Source of the DNA: Acrocarpospora catenulata | Lineage (GTDB): Bacteria > Actinomycetota > Actinomycetes > Streptosporangiales > Streptosporangiaceae | Direction: 5' to 3' | Length of the DNA stretch: 64,000 nucleotides | Assembly: GCF_018476525.1 (NCBI RefSeq) | Contig: NZ_JAHCST010000045.1 | Coordinates: forward strand, 1 to 64,000 | Translations under genes and position numbers: made by a program | Notes under the pieces: generated by a model | Database searches by the model: none | Told to the model about the DNA's origin: nothing | What the model saw: only the letters and a program-made list of their open reading frames with translations | Shown here: positions 27,062 to 35,088 of the stretch, in pieces | Layout: each line of letters begins with the position of its first letter | How positions within the stretch are numbered: the stretch's first letter is position 1

Positions 27062-27466
27062 CTAGCTGCCGGTGACGCCGGACTCCGCGCTCGGGTCGGC
27101 GCCGGCCTGCGGGAACAACGCGTCGTCGGCGGGCGCGCTGCCGGTGGAGCCGCCGTAGCTCGCGTCGACGACGCCGTCGTTGTTGGTGTCGAACAGCGCC
27201 TCGTCCGCGACGCCGTCGGCGTTATAGTCGATGTACTCGGCGTTGGCGACGCCGTCCCCGTCGGTGTCGTACCGCTCGATGTCGGCCACGCCGTCGCCGT
27301 TGGTGTCGACCAGTTCGACGTCGGCGACGCCGTCCAGGTTGGTGTCGATGATCATGGAGTCGGCCACGCCGTCGCCGTTGCTGTCGATCACCGCGGACTC
27401 GTAGTAGCCGTCGCCGTCGCTGTCGACCCAGGTGGCGTTGGCGGTCTCAGCGTCGAACACGTCCAT
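27062..27466 (-). CDS. calcium-binding repeat protein (DxDGDG-type repeats)
   Basis: 134 residues. From about residue 13 to 105 the chain is built of seven 13-residue repeats with the pattern D-[ST]-[ND]-x-D-G-V-A-D. Each supplies side chains as in EF-hand or thrombospondin type 3 calcium loops. No signal peptide is evident, unlike most such proteins, so either it works inside the cell or it is exported in another way. The tail is Ser/Ala/Asp-rich. ATG at 27466 has GGAG 7 bases upstream; an open frame extends to 27526 without one. It is the first gene of a probable minus-strand operon with DUF4190 and the GrpE-like gene. Role unknown. Confidence 0.8.
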   Translation of the reverse strand: MDVFDAETANATWVDSDGDGYYESAVIDSNGDGVADSMIIDTNLDGVADVELVDTNGDGVADIERYDTDGDGVANAEYIDYNADGVADEALFDTNNDGVVDASYGGSTGSAPADDALFPQAGADPSAESGVTGS

Positions 27467-27571
27467 TTTCGTTCTCCAGAATGAGGTGGGTGGATCGTCA
27501 TGGTGGTAGATGACGGCCGGGACCACTTTGTTTCACCGGATCCGGGAACGGTTCAACGATTTTTTCGCCGG

Positions 27572-28087
27572 CTATCCGGCGCGCTCGGTGACCGTGTCGT
27601 AGACGCTGAAGCCGCGGGCCTGGTAGTTGGGCAGGGCGGCCGGGCCGTCCAGCGAGCAGGTGTGCACCCAGACCCGCCGGGTGGTCTCCCGCGGCAGGCG
27701 TTCGGCCAGGTCCCAGGCCCGCTCCAGGGCGAAGGCGAGCAGGTGCCCGCCGATGCCCTTGCCCATCGCGTACGGCAGGAGCCCGAAGTAGGCGATCTCC
27801 ACGTTGCCTTCCGGCTGGCCCTGGAGCTGCGCGTAACCGGCCGGGGTGCCGCGTTCGTAGGCCACCCAGGTCTCCACCTCGGCGGCCAGCCAGTCCGACC
27901 ACTGCTCGGGGGTCCAGGTCAGCCGGTCGGTCCAGTGCCAGCCGCCGCCCACCGCCGTGTAGAGGAACCGGCTGAATTCGGGGGAGGGGAGCTCGGCCCT
28001 GACGATCTCCACCGGCACCCGCGGGGGCCGGGATTTGCGCAGGTCGGCCGGGCTGGTCTGCTCCAGATACCAGGTGGTCACGTCCAT
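27572..28087 (-). CDS. GNAT family N-acetyltransferase
   Basis: 171 residues. The GNAT core is seen in AYERGTPAGYAQLQ, VEIAYFGLLPYAMGKGIGGHLLAFALERAWD (acetyl-CoA loop MGKGIGG) and the end NYQARGFSVYDT. Substrate unknown. The start at 28087 (MDVTTWYLEQ) is a common beginning in this actinobacterial subgroup. The frame continues upstream without a ribosome site. It is divergent from recQ across 64 bases. Confidence 0.87.
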   Translation of the reverse strand: MDVTTWYLEQTSPADLRKSRPPRVPVEIVRAELPSPEFSRFLYTAVGGGWHWTDRLTWTPEQWSDWLAAEVETWVAYERGTPAGYAQLQGQPEGNVEIAYFGLLPYAMGKGIGGHLLAFALERAWDLAERLPRETTRRVWVHTCSLDGPAALPNYQARGFSVYDTVTERAG

Positions 28088-28151
28088 CGCGCCATCCAAG
28101 CACACCGGTCTGGGGCGCAAAACGTCGGCCCGAGCTGGTACTAAGGATGCC

Positions 28152-30248
28152 GTGACCGAAGAAGAGGTGTTGCGGGACGAGGCCGAGGGCCGGTTGCGGG
28201 CGCTGGCGGGGCCGGACGCCCGGCTGCGCGAGGACCAGTGGGCGGCGATCAAGGCCCTGGTGCTGGACCGGCGCCGCGCCCTGGTCGTGCAGCGCACCGG
28301 GTGGGGCAAGTCGGCGGTCTACTTCGTGGCCACCGCGCTCCTGCGCGATCTCGGCGAGGGGCCGACCGTGATCGTCTCGCCGCTGCTGGCGCTGATGCGG
28401 AACCAGATCGCGGCGGCCGAGCGGGCCGGCATCCGCGCCGCCACCGTGAACTCGGCCAACACCGAGGAGTGGGAGAAGATCTACGCCCAGGTCGCCGAGG
28501 GCGCCGTCGACGTGCTCCTGGTCAGTCCGGAACGGCTGAACAACCCCGACTTCCGCGACCAGGTGCTGCCCGAGCTGGCGGAGAGCGCCGGGCTGGTGGT
28601 GGTGGACGAGGCGCACTGCATCTCCGACTGGGGTCACGACTTCCGGCCGGACTACCGGCGCCTGCGCACGATGCTGGCCGAACTGCCGCCCGGGGTGCCG
28701 GTGCTGGCCACCACCGCCACCGCCAACGCCCGGGTCACCCGGGACGTGGCCGAGCAGCTGGCCGTCGGCCCGGAGTGGGCGGAGGCGCCGGAGCCGCTGG
28801 TGCTGCGCGGGCCGCTGGAGCGGGAGAGCCTGCACCTGGGCGTGGTCCGGCTGCCCGGGGCGGACCAGCGGCTGGCCTGGCTGGCGCAGACCCTGCGGGA
28901 GCTGCCCGGCTCGGGAATCGTTTACACGCTGACCGTGTCGGCGGCCCAGGAGATCGCCGCCTACCTGCGCGAGCAGGGCCATCCGGTGGCCGCCTACTCC
29001 GGGCAGACCGAGCCGGCCGAGCGGCTGGCCGCCGAGCAGGACCTGCTCGACAACCGGATCAAGGCGCTGGTGGCCACCTCGGCGCTGGGCATGGGGTTCG
29101 ACAAGCCCGACCTCGGGTTCGTGATCCATGTCGGGGCGCCGCAGTCGCCGGTGGCGTACTACCAGCAGGTCGGGCGGGCCGGGCGCGGGGTCGCCCGGGC
29201 TGAGGTGATCCTGCTGCCCGGGGCGGAGGACCAGCAGATCTGGGCCTACTTCGCCTCACTCGCCTTTCCCCCTGAATCCGTCGTGAGGGCGACGCTCGCG
29301 GCGCTCGGCGAGGGCACGCTGTCCACGGCCGCGCTCGAATCGCGCGTCGACCTCAGCCGGAGCCGCCTGGAGATGATGCTCAAGGTCCTCGATGTGGACG
29401 GGGCCGTGCGCCGGGTGAAAGGCGGCTGGCAGGCCACCGGCGAGCCCTGGGCCTACGACGCGGACCGGTACGCCCGGGTCAGCGCCGAACGCAAGGCCGA
29501 GCAGGACGCGATGATCGCCTACATCGCCACCACCGAGTGCCGGGAACAGTTCCTCCGCCACCATCTCGACGACCACTCCGCCACGGCCTGCGGCCGTTGC
29601 GACAACTGCACCGGCGTGCACCGGGCGCCCTCGACCGACCCCGCCGCCGTCCAGGCCGCCCACGAGCGCCTCGTCCGCCCCGGCGTCGACCTGGAACCCC
29701 GCCGTCAGTGGCCGACCGGCCTGCCCGACCTCACCGGCCGCATCAAACCCGAACTCATCGCCGAGACCGGCCGCGCCCTCGGCCGCCTCACCGACCTCGG
29801 CTGGGGCCCCCGCCTCCGCGACCTGCTCGCCGCCCCCGACGCCCCCATCCCCGACGACGTCTTCACCGCCGTGGTCGCCGTCCTCAAATCCTGGAACTGG
29901 CCCCACCGCCCCACCGCCGTGGTCGCCATCCCCTCATCCACCCACCCCCTCCTCATCACCTCCCTGGCCGACCGCCTCTCCCAGGTAGGCCGCCTCACCA
30001 ACCTCGGCCAACTCGGCTACCGCACCGGCCCCCCCGGCCGCCAGCACAACAGCGCCCAACGCCTCCAGGCCCTCCGCGCCACCCTCGCCACCCCGCGCGA
30101 CCTCTCCACCCAAATCGCCACCGCCCCCGGCCCCATCCTCCTCATCGACGACCACACCCAAACCGGCTGGACCCTAACCCTCGCCACCGCCCAACTCCGC
30201 CACGCCGGCGCCCCCGCCGTCCTTCCCCTGGTCCTCGCGACCACCTGA
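28152..30248 (+). CDS. recQ: RecQ-family ATP-dependent DNA helicase with C-terminal phosphoribosyltransferase-like domain
   Basis: 698 residues. Helicase motif I TGWGKS (49-54), DEAHCISDWGHDFRP (152-166), motif VI QVGRAGRG, then a zinc-binding set ending in ACGRCDNCTG (about residues 479-488). Past about residue 500 the chain is not a usual RecQ RQC/HRDC region. It ends with ILLIDDHTQTGWTL (662-675), which resembles the PRPP-binding loop of ComF-type phosphoribosyltransferases. The enzyme would unwind DNA 3' to 5' in repair; the tail function is unknown. GTG at 28152 follows AAGGA. From about 29690 the wobble preference switches from G to C. Confidence 0.88.
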   Translation: MTEEEVLRDEAEGRLRALAGPDARLREDQWAAIKALVLDRRRALVVQRTGWGKSAVYFVATALLRDLGEGPTVIVSPLLALMRNQIAAAERAGIRAATVNSANTEEWEKIYAQVAEGAVDVLLVSPERLNNPDFRDQVLPELAESAGLVVVDEAHCISDWGHDFRPDYRRLRTMLAELPPGVPVLATTATANARVTRDVAEQLAVGPEWAEAPEPLVLRGPLERESLHLGVVRLPGADQRLAWLAQTLRELPGSGIVYTLTVSAAQEIAAYLREQGHPVAAYSGQTEPAERLAAEQDLLDNRIKALVATSALGMGFDKPDLGFVIHVGAPQSPVAYYQQVGRAGRGVARAEVILLPGAEDQQIWAYFASLAFPPESVVRATLAALGEGTLSTAALESRVDLSRSRLEMMLKVLDVDGAVRRVKGGWQATGEPWAYDADRYARVSAERKAEQDAMIAYIATTECREQFLRHHLDDHSATACGRCDNCTGVHRAPSTDPAAVQAAHERLVRPGVDLEPRRQWPTGLPDLTGRIKPELIAETGRALGRLTDLGWGPRLRDLLAAPDAPIPDDVFTAVVAVLKSWNWPHRPTAVVAIPSSTHPLLITSLADRLSQVGRLTNLGQLGYRTGPPGRQHNSAQRLQALRATLATPRDLSTQIATAPGPILLIDDHTQTGWTLTLATAQLRHAGAPAVLPLVLATT

Positions 30249-30314
30249 AAACCACCTCACCCGCTCTGCTCCCAAGCAGGAGGTGAATAGAGTCTCCTTC
30301 CGTACAATGATTCG

Positions 30315-30671
30315 GTGGACCGTCGGATAGTCCCTTGGCGACGGATTGAGCCACTGGCGCCCCTCAACGGCGAGATCGCCACGCGTCTGGCCGGCGTGGA
30401 TGCCCTACAGGGCGCGTGGAAAGACGTTCAGGCAAGGGCGAGCGTTGCCGAAATTGAGGCGTCCCTGAAAAGAAGGCTGCGCAAGCACGCCATCGAGACC
30501 GGGATTATCGAGCGCCTCTACGACGTCAGCTGGGGAGTTACCGAAGCCCTGGTCGCGGAAGGTTTGACAACCGAAGTCGCCCTTTCCGAAGGCAATGTGA
30601 CGGAATCGACACTCTTGGTCGATGATGCCCTTGCCTCCGCGATTGGTCGCTTCTCCGAACATCTCGCGTGA
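30315..30671 (+). pseudogene. truncated Fic-family protein, N-terminal part only
   Basis: 118 residues from a GTG. The middle reads RRLRKHAIETGIIERLYDV, then TEALVAEGL, the recognisable pre-core region of one Fic/Doc subgroup (IETGxIExxY...TxxLIxxG). The Fic domain proper, with the HPFxxGN motif that transfers AMP to target proteins, is absent. The frame ends about where the inhibitory and core helices should begin. GC is lower than the surroundings (I count 70 of 120 for 30541-30660). I infer a remnant of a transferred toxin-type gene. An intact short regulator is less likely but possible. Confidence 0.6.
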
Positions 30672-30722
30672 AAAAATGGCCCCAGCTCAGGCGCTGGGCG
30701 ACGATACCATAATTACGAAAAC

Positions 30723-30763
30723 GCCCCAGTGCCGCCTCTGATGCAAGCGGCCTGGGGCTTTTT
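30723..30763 (+). terminator. intrinsic terminator with T-tract
   Basis: Stem GCCCCAG...CTGGGGC (30723-30729, 30752-30758) is extended by GCCGC/GCGGC and followed by TTTTT. This is the most classical rho-independent terminator in the window. It lies 50 bases past the Fic remnant. Confidence 0.8.
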
Positions 30764-30877
30764 CCTCTGGGTCCACTGCATCCGCATCCGCCCCGGCGGG
30801 CACCGCGACGACACCTGAAGGTTGTGGGGCAATAAGGCTTATCGGTGCTCGTTGCCCCACCGGGGGTCGTACCGGGA

Positions 30878-31771
30878 CTAGAGGCGGGGGCGGGCGCCCA
30901 GGTTGGCGATGCACTTGGCGGCTAGGGCGTTGCCTGCGGAGAGGGCGTCGGCGGGGGGCTTGCCGTTTAGCCAGCTGGGGAGGAAGCCTGCGGTGAAGGC
31001 GTCGCCGGCGCCGGTGCCGTCGACTACGCGGTCGACGGTTTCGGCGGGGACGCGGACGGGCTCGCTGCGGCTGTTGGTGTACCAGAGCGAGCCGTCTTTG
31101 TTGAGCTTGATGACGACCTGGGGGAACCAGGCGGTGAGCACCTTGGCGGCGGCCTCCGGCTCGTCGCGGCCGGTGAGGACCTTGGCCTGGTCGGCGTTGG
31201 CGAACAGGAGCTTGGCCCCGTGCGTCCACTCCAGGAAGGGTTCGGCGCCGGTCCGCTCGATGGGCGCGGAGGAGGCGCAGTCCACCGAGATGGACATCCC
31301 GGCCCGCCGGGCGAGGTCGAGCGCGGCCAGACCCGCGTCCCGCGAGCCCTCGCAGATCAGCGTGTACCCGGACACGTGCAGGTGGCCGCCCTGGCTGAAC
31401 AGGTCCCGGGGCAGGTCCTCGGGGGACAGCGCCGCGTTGGCTCCCGGGTCGGACAACATGGTCCGCTCGCCCTTGTGGGTCACCAACACCACGCAGGTCC
31501 CGGTCGGCCGCTCGGGGTCCATGACGAGGCGCGCGTCCACCCCGTACCCCATCAGCTCCATGTCGCGGTTGCGCCCGGTGATGTCAGCCCCCCGGCGCCC
31601 GATGAAGGCCACCTCGGAGCCTTCCACGGCGAGCCAGGAGGCGATGTTCGCACCCGACCCACCGCCGTGCATGGTCACAACCGCCGGGGTGTCACTGGCG
31701 CGGGCGAGGGGGAACCTGGCACGCGCGACCGCGTCGGTCATGAGATCGCCCACCACGACGACCCGGGTCAT
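30878..31771 (-). CDS. PfkB family carbohydrate kinase
   Basis: 297 residues with the ribokinase fold: VVVGDLMTDAV at the start, GGGSGANIASWLA (sugar-binding loop), and DGTGAGDAFTAGFL at 251-264, where Asp257 is the catalytic base. It phosphorylates a sugar or nucleoside with ATP in the cytosol; the substrate cannot be told from sequence. It stands alone, with GGTGG before the ATG. The 3' end of the coding strand is strikingly C-rich (31 C to 13 G in the transcript of 30901-30960). Confidence 0.9.
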   Translation of the reverse strand: MTRVVVVGDLMTDAVARARFPLARASDTPAVVTMHGGGSGANIASWLAVEGSEVAFIGRRGADITGRNRDMELMGYGVDARLVMDPERPTGTCVVLVTHKGERTMLSDPGANAALSPEDLPRDLFSQGGHLHVSGYTLICEGSRDAGLAALDLARRAGMSISVDCASSAPIERTGAEPFLEWTHGAKLLFANADQAKVLTGRDEPEAAAKVLTAWFPQVVIKLNKDGSLWYTNSRSEPVRVPAETVDRVVDGTGAGDAFTAGFLPSWLNGKPPADALSAGNALAAKCIANLGARPRL

Positions 31772-31986
31772 GATGTCACCACCTTGCCAACTGCTGAGTG
31801 AAGGTGAGTCTGCCGCACCATTGGGGGGTCGGCGTCCTCTCCGTGCGATATGAGGCTGACGCCGAGAAACTTAACAGCTTCCGGCAACGTCGTGGGGGTA
31901 GAGCGGACAGTCGGGCACAGTCGATGCACAAGCGTTGCCCAACCCCCGCAAGTCCGGAATGCCACGACACGCAGGCCAGGCCCGAC

Positions 31987-34407
31987 ATGACTACGCTCGG
32001 GCCTGTGGAACCAAGCTACCCGGCCCACTGGGAAGCCGACGTTGTCCTGTCCGACGGCGGAACCGCGCACATCCGCCCGATCCGCCCGAGCGATGCCGAC
32101 CTGTTGCGCGAGTTCTACTCCCGCCTCTCCGACCAGACGATCTACTTCCGTTTCTTCGGCCCCCGCCCCCGGCTCTCCGACCGGGAGATCGCCTGGTTCA
32201 CCAACGTCGACTACGACGACCGGGTGGCCCTGATCGCCACCATCGGCACGGACATGGTGGCGGTCGTCAGGTACGACCGCGTACAACCCCCCGACCACGC
32301 CGAAGTGGCCTTCCTGGTCGAGGACGCCCACCAGGGCCGGGGCATGGCCGCCGTCCTCATGGAGCACCTGCGCGCCGCCGCCAGGGAACGCGGCATCCGC
32401 ACCTTCATCGCCGACGTGCTCCCCGCCAACCACCGCATGAACACCATGTTCCGCCAGGCGGGCTATACCGCGAAGAGCACGTTCGAGGACGGCGTGGTCC
32501 GCCTCACCCTCAACCTGGCCTCCACCGAGACGGCCGCGGAGGTCACCGCCGCCCGGGAGCACCGCGCCGAGGCCCGCTCGATCGCCCGCCTGCTCACCCC
32601 GGAGTCGGTGGCCGTCATCGGCGCCTCCCGCGAACCGGGCGGCATCGGCCAGACCGTGCTGCGCAACCTGCTCGCCGCCGACTTCACCGGCCCGGTCTAC
32701 CCGGTGCACCGGGAGGTCCGCGCGGTGGCCGGAGTCCGCGCGTACCGGAATGTCTCGGCCATCGACGGCGAGGTGGATCTCGCGGTGGTCGCGGTGCCGG
32801 CCGAGAGCGTGCTCGGCGTGGTCGAGGAGTGCGCCAGGAAAGGCGTCAAAGGCCTGATCGTGGTCTCCAGCGGCTTCGGCGAGACCGGCGAGGAGGGCGG
32901 CAGCCGCCAGGCCGAACTGGTCCGGATCTCCCGCCTGTACGGCATGCGCGTGGTCGGCCCCAACTGCCTCGGCATCGCCAACACCGACCCGGCCATCCGC
33001 CTCAACGCAACCCTGGCGGCCACCCTGCCAGGCCGGGGCCGGGTCGGCTTCTTCAGCCAGTCCGGCGCCCTCGGCACCGCCCTGCTGCAACGGGTGGCCC
33101 AGCGCGGCATGGGCCTCTCCACCTTCGTCTCGGCCGGCAACCGGGCGGACGTGTCGGGAAACGACCTGCTCCAGTACTGGGAGGAGGATCCGGCCACCGA
33201 CGTGATCCTGCTCTACCTGGAGTCCGTCGGTAACCCGCGGAAGTTCGTCCGGCTCGCCCGCCGGATCTGCCGTACGAAACCGGTCGTGGTGGTCAACTCC
33301 CGGGGCGGCCCGCGCGGGCACGCGGTCCCCGCGCTGGCGCTCCCGGACGCCGCACTGACCTCCCTGTACGCCCAGTCCGGCGTGATCAAGGTGGACGACC
33401 TGGCCCAGCTCTTCGACGTCGCCCAGCTGCTGGCCGGGCAGCCGCTTCCCGCCGGGCCCCGGGTCGGCCTGGTCGGCAATTCGGACGCGCTCACCCTGCT
33501 GGCCGCCGACGCCTGCCTGGCCGCAGGTCTTGAGCCCGCCCCGCCGGTCAACCTGGGCGCGCGGGCGGGCGCGGCCGAGTTCGGCAAGGCGCTGGCGGCC
33601 ACCGTCGGCGAGGTGGACGCGGCGGTGGTGGTGTACGCGCCGCCGATCCCCGGCGCGGCCGACGAGGTGGCCGCCGAACTACTCCGGGTGGCCCAGGAGT
33701 CCGGCAAACCGGTCCTGGCCACCTTCAACGGCGAACCGGGCTTCCCGCCCGCGCTCCGCCTGCCCGGCGAAGGGCCGCCGTTCGGCTCGATCCCGTCCTA
33801 TCCCGCCCCGGAGGAGGCCGTCCGCGCGCTCGCCCACGCCGTCCGGTACGCCCGCTGGCGCGCCGAACCGGCAGGGACCGTACCCGACCTGGACGTGGAC
33901 CGCGACGGCGCCCGCCGCCTGGTCGAAGCCACCCTGGCCGAGCACGGCGAGGTGGAGATCGACGCCACCGAGCTGCTCGCCCGCTTCGGTATCACCGTCA
34001 CCGGCGCCGGCCGCCCCGGCTGGCCGGTGGTCACCGTGACCGCGCGGGAGGGCGGGTTCGGGGCGGTCGTCTCCTTCGGACTCGGCGAGATCACCGCCCG
34101 GCTGCTCGGCGACGTCGCCTACCGGCTGGCCCCGCTGACCACCGAGGACGCCGCCGGCCTGGTCCGGGCCGTGCGCGCCGCCCCGCTGCTGTTCGGCGAG
34201 TACGGCTACCCGCCCGTGGCCGTGCCCGCGCTGGAGGAACTGCTGGTGCGGGTGGGGCTGCTCGCGGACGCGCTGCCCGAGCTGGCCAGGCTCGATCTCG
34301 ACCAGGTGGTGGTCGACGATCGGGAGGCCATCGTGGTGGCGGCCAGGGCACTGCTGCGCCCCGTGGTGGAACCCCTGCTGGACGGCGGGCCGCGCCGCCT
34401 GGCCTGA
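31987..34407 (+). CDS. GNAT/acyl-CoA synthetase (NDP-forming)-like protein with deleted ATP-grasp core
   Basis: 806 residues. An N-terminal GNAT domain (about 15-185; acetyl-CoA loop HQGRGMAAVL) precedes the CoA-binding Rossmann domain (about 200-320; VAVIGASREPGGIGQTVLRNL) and succinyl-CoA-ligase-like flavodoxin domains (about 330-620; GRVGFFSQSGALGTAL with the phosphohistidine region). Full-length relatives such as Pat lysine acetyltransferases carry an ATP-grasp domain. Here LLARFGITVTG jumps within about 20 residues to FGAVVSFGLGEITARLLGDVAYRLAPL, so about 90 residues with the ATP-binding Lys are missing. Acetyl transfer is probably retained and ligase activity lost (inference). ATG at 31987 matches the family N-terminus. 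Confidence 0.85.
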   Translation: MTTLGPVEPSYPAHWEADVVLSDGGTAHIRPIRPSDADLLREFYSRLSDQTIYFRFFGPRPRLSDREIAWFTNVDYDDRVALIATIGTDMVAVVRYDRVQPPDHAEVAFLVEDAHQGRGMAAVLMEHLRAAARERGIRTFIADVLPANHRMNTMFRQAGYTAKSTFEDGVVRLTLNLASTETAAEVTAAREHRAEARSIARLLTPESVAVIGASREPGGIGQTVLRNLLAADFTGPVYPVHREVRAVAGVRAYRNVSAIDGEVDLAVVAVPAESVLGVVEECARKGVKGLIVVSSGFGETGEEGGSRQAELVRISRLYGMRVVGPNCLGIANTDPAIRLNATLAATLPGRGRVGFFSQSGALGTALLQRVAQRGMGLSTFVSAGNRADVSGNDLLQYWEEDPATDVILLYLESVGNPRKFVRLARRICRTKPVVVVNSRGGPRGHAVPALALPDAALTSLYAQSGVIKVDDLAQLFDVAQLLAGQPLPAGPRVGLVGNSDALTLLAADACLAAGLEPAPPVNLGARAGAAEFGKALAATVGEVDAAVVVYAPPIPGAADEVAAELLRVAQESGKPVLATFNGEPGFPPALRLPGEGPPFGSIPSYPAPEEAVRALAHAVRYARWRAEPAGTVPDLDVDRDGARRLVEATLAEHGEVEIDATELLARFGITVTGAGRPGWPVVTVTAREGGFGAVVSFGLGEITARLLGDVAYRLAPLTTEDAAGLVRAVRAAPLLFGEYGYPPVAVPALEELLVRVGLLADALPELARLDLDQVVVDDREAIVVAARALLRPVVEPLLDGGPRRLA

Positions 34408-34494
34408 CCGCCCGATCGGCGGGCCCATATCGAGCCTGCCGGTAAGGGGGCTCCGCTGGTGAAAAGCGCGTGCGCGACAGGGCAGGATGGACCC

Positions 34495-35085
34495 ATGAGG
34501 GATACCCGAGTCTCGGCAGCCGATCTGCGCGAGGCCATCGACCGCAGCGGCTACTACCCCGACCTGGTCGCCGACGCGGTCGACTCCGCCCTGGGCAAGG
34601 AGCAGGTGACGGCGTTCGTGGTCCACCACGAGGCCACCTTCGATCCGGCCATGGAGGTGCGCAGGCACGTCACCGTGCTGGTGTTGTCGCCGACCCGGCT
34701 GCTGGTCTGCCACACCGACGAGCACCCCCCGGCCGAGGGCATGCCCGCCTCGCACGCCTCCACCACCACCGAAGCGGTCCGGCTGAGCCGGATCCAGTCC
34801 GTCGCGCTCACCCGCCTGGTGCCCGACCCCGCGTCGTACGTGCCGGGCGTGCCGCCCAGCGAGGTCACGCTCACCATCGGCTGGGGCGCCATCGCCCATG
34901 TCGACCTGGAGCCCGCCACCTGCGGGGACGAGAACTGCGACGCCGACCACGGCTACACCGGCGCGGTCACCGCCGACGACCTCCAGCTCCGGGTGAGCGA
35001 GGCCGCCGACGGTCCCGGCGCGGTCAGCCACGTGCTCGCCTTCGCCCGCGCGCTCTCCGAGGCCACGGCTCGCGCGGGGAACTGA
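34495..35085 (+). CDS. DUF5998 family protein
   Basis: 196 residues, matching an actinobacterial family of unknown function. Features are LREAIDRSGYYPDLVADAVDSAL near the start, FVVHHEATFD, RRHVTVLVLSPTRLLVCHTDEH, and a Cys pair in TCGDENCDADHGY near residue 145. Cytosolic. It is only 3 bases upstream of the phosphodiesterase gene and usually precedes it in actinobacteria, so a functional link is likely. ATG at 34495. Confidence 0.87.
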   Translation: MRDTRVSAADLREAIDRSGYYPDLVADAVDSALGKEQVTAFVVHHEATFDPAMEVRRHVTVLVLSPTRLLVCHTDEHPPAEGMPASHASTTTEAVRLSRIQSVALTRLVPDPASYVPGVPPSEVTLTIGWGAIAHVDLEPATCGDENCDADHGYTGAVTADDLQLRVSEAADGPGAVSHVLAFARALSEATARAGN

Positions 35086-35088
35086 CCG

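Noticed and set aside
27170-27440. 39-base periodicity that could suggest a minisatellite or CRISPR-like array
   Set aside because: It follows the 13-codon calcium-binding repeats exactly. Units vary at wobble positions and there are no spacers.
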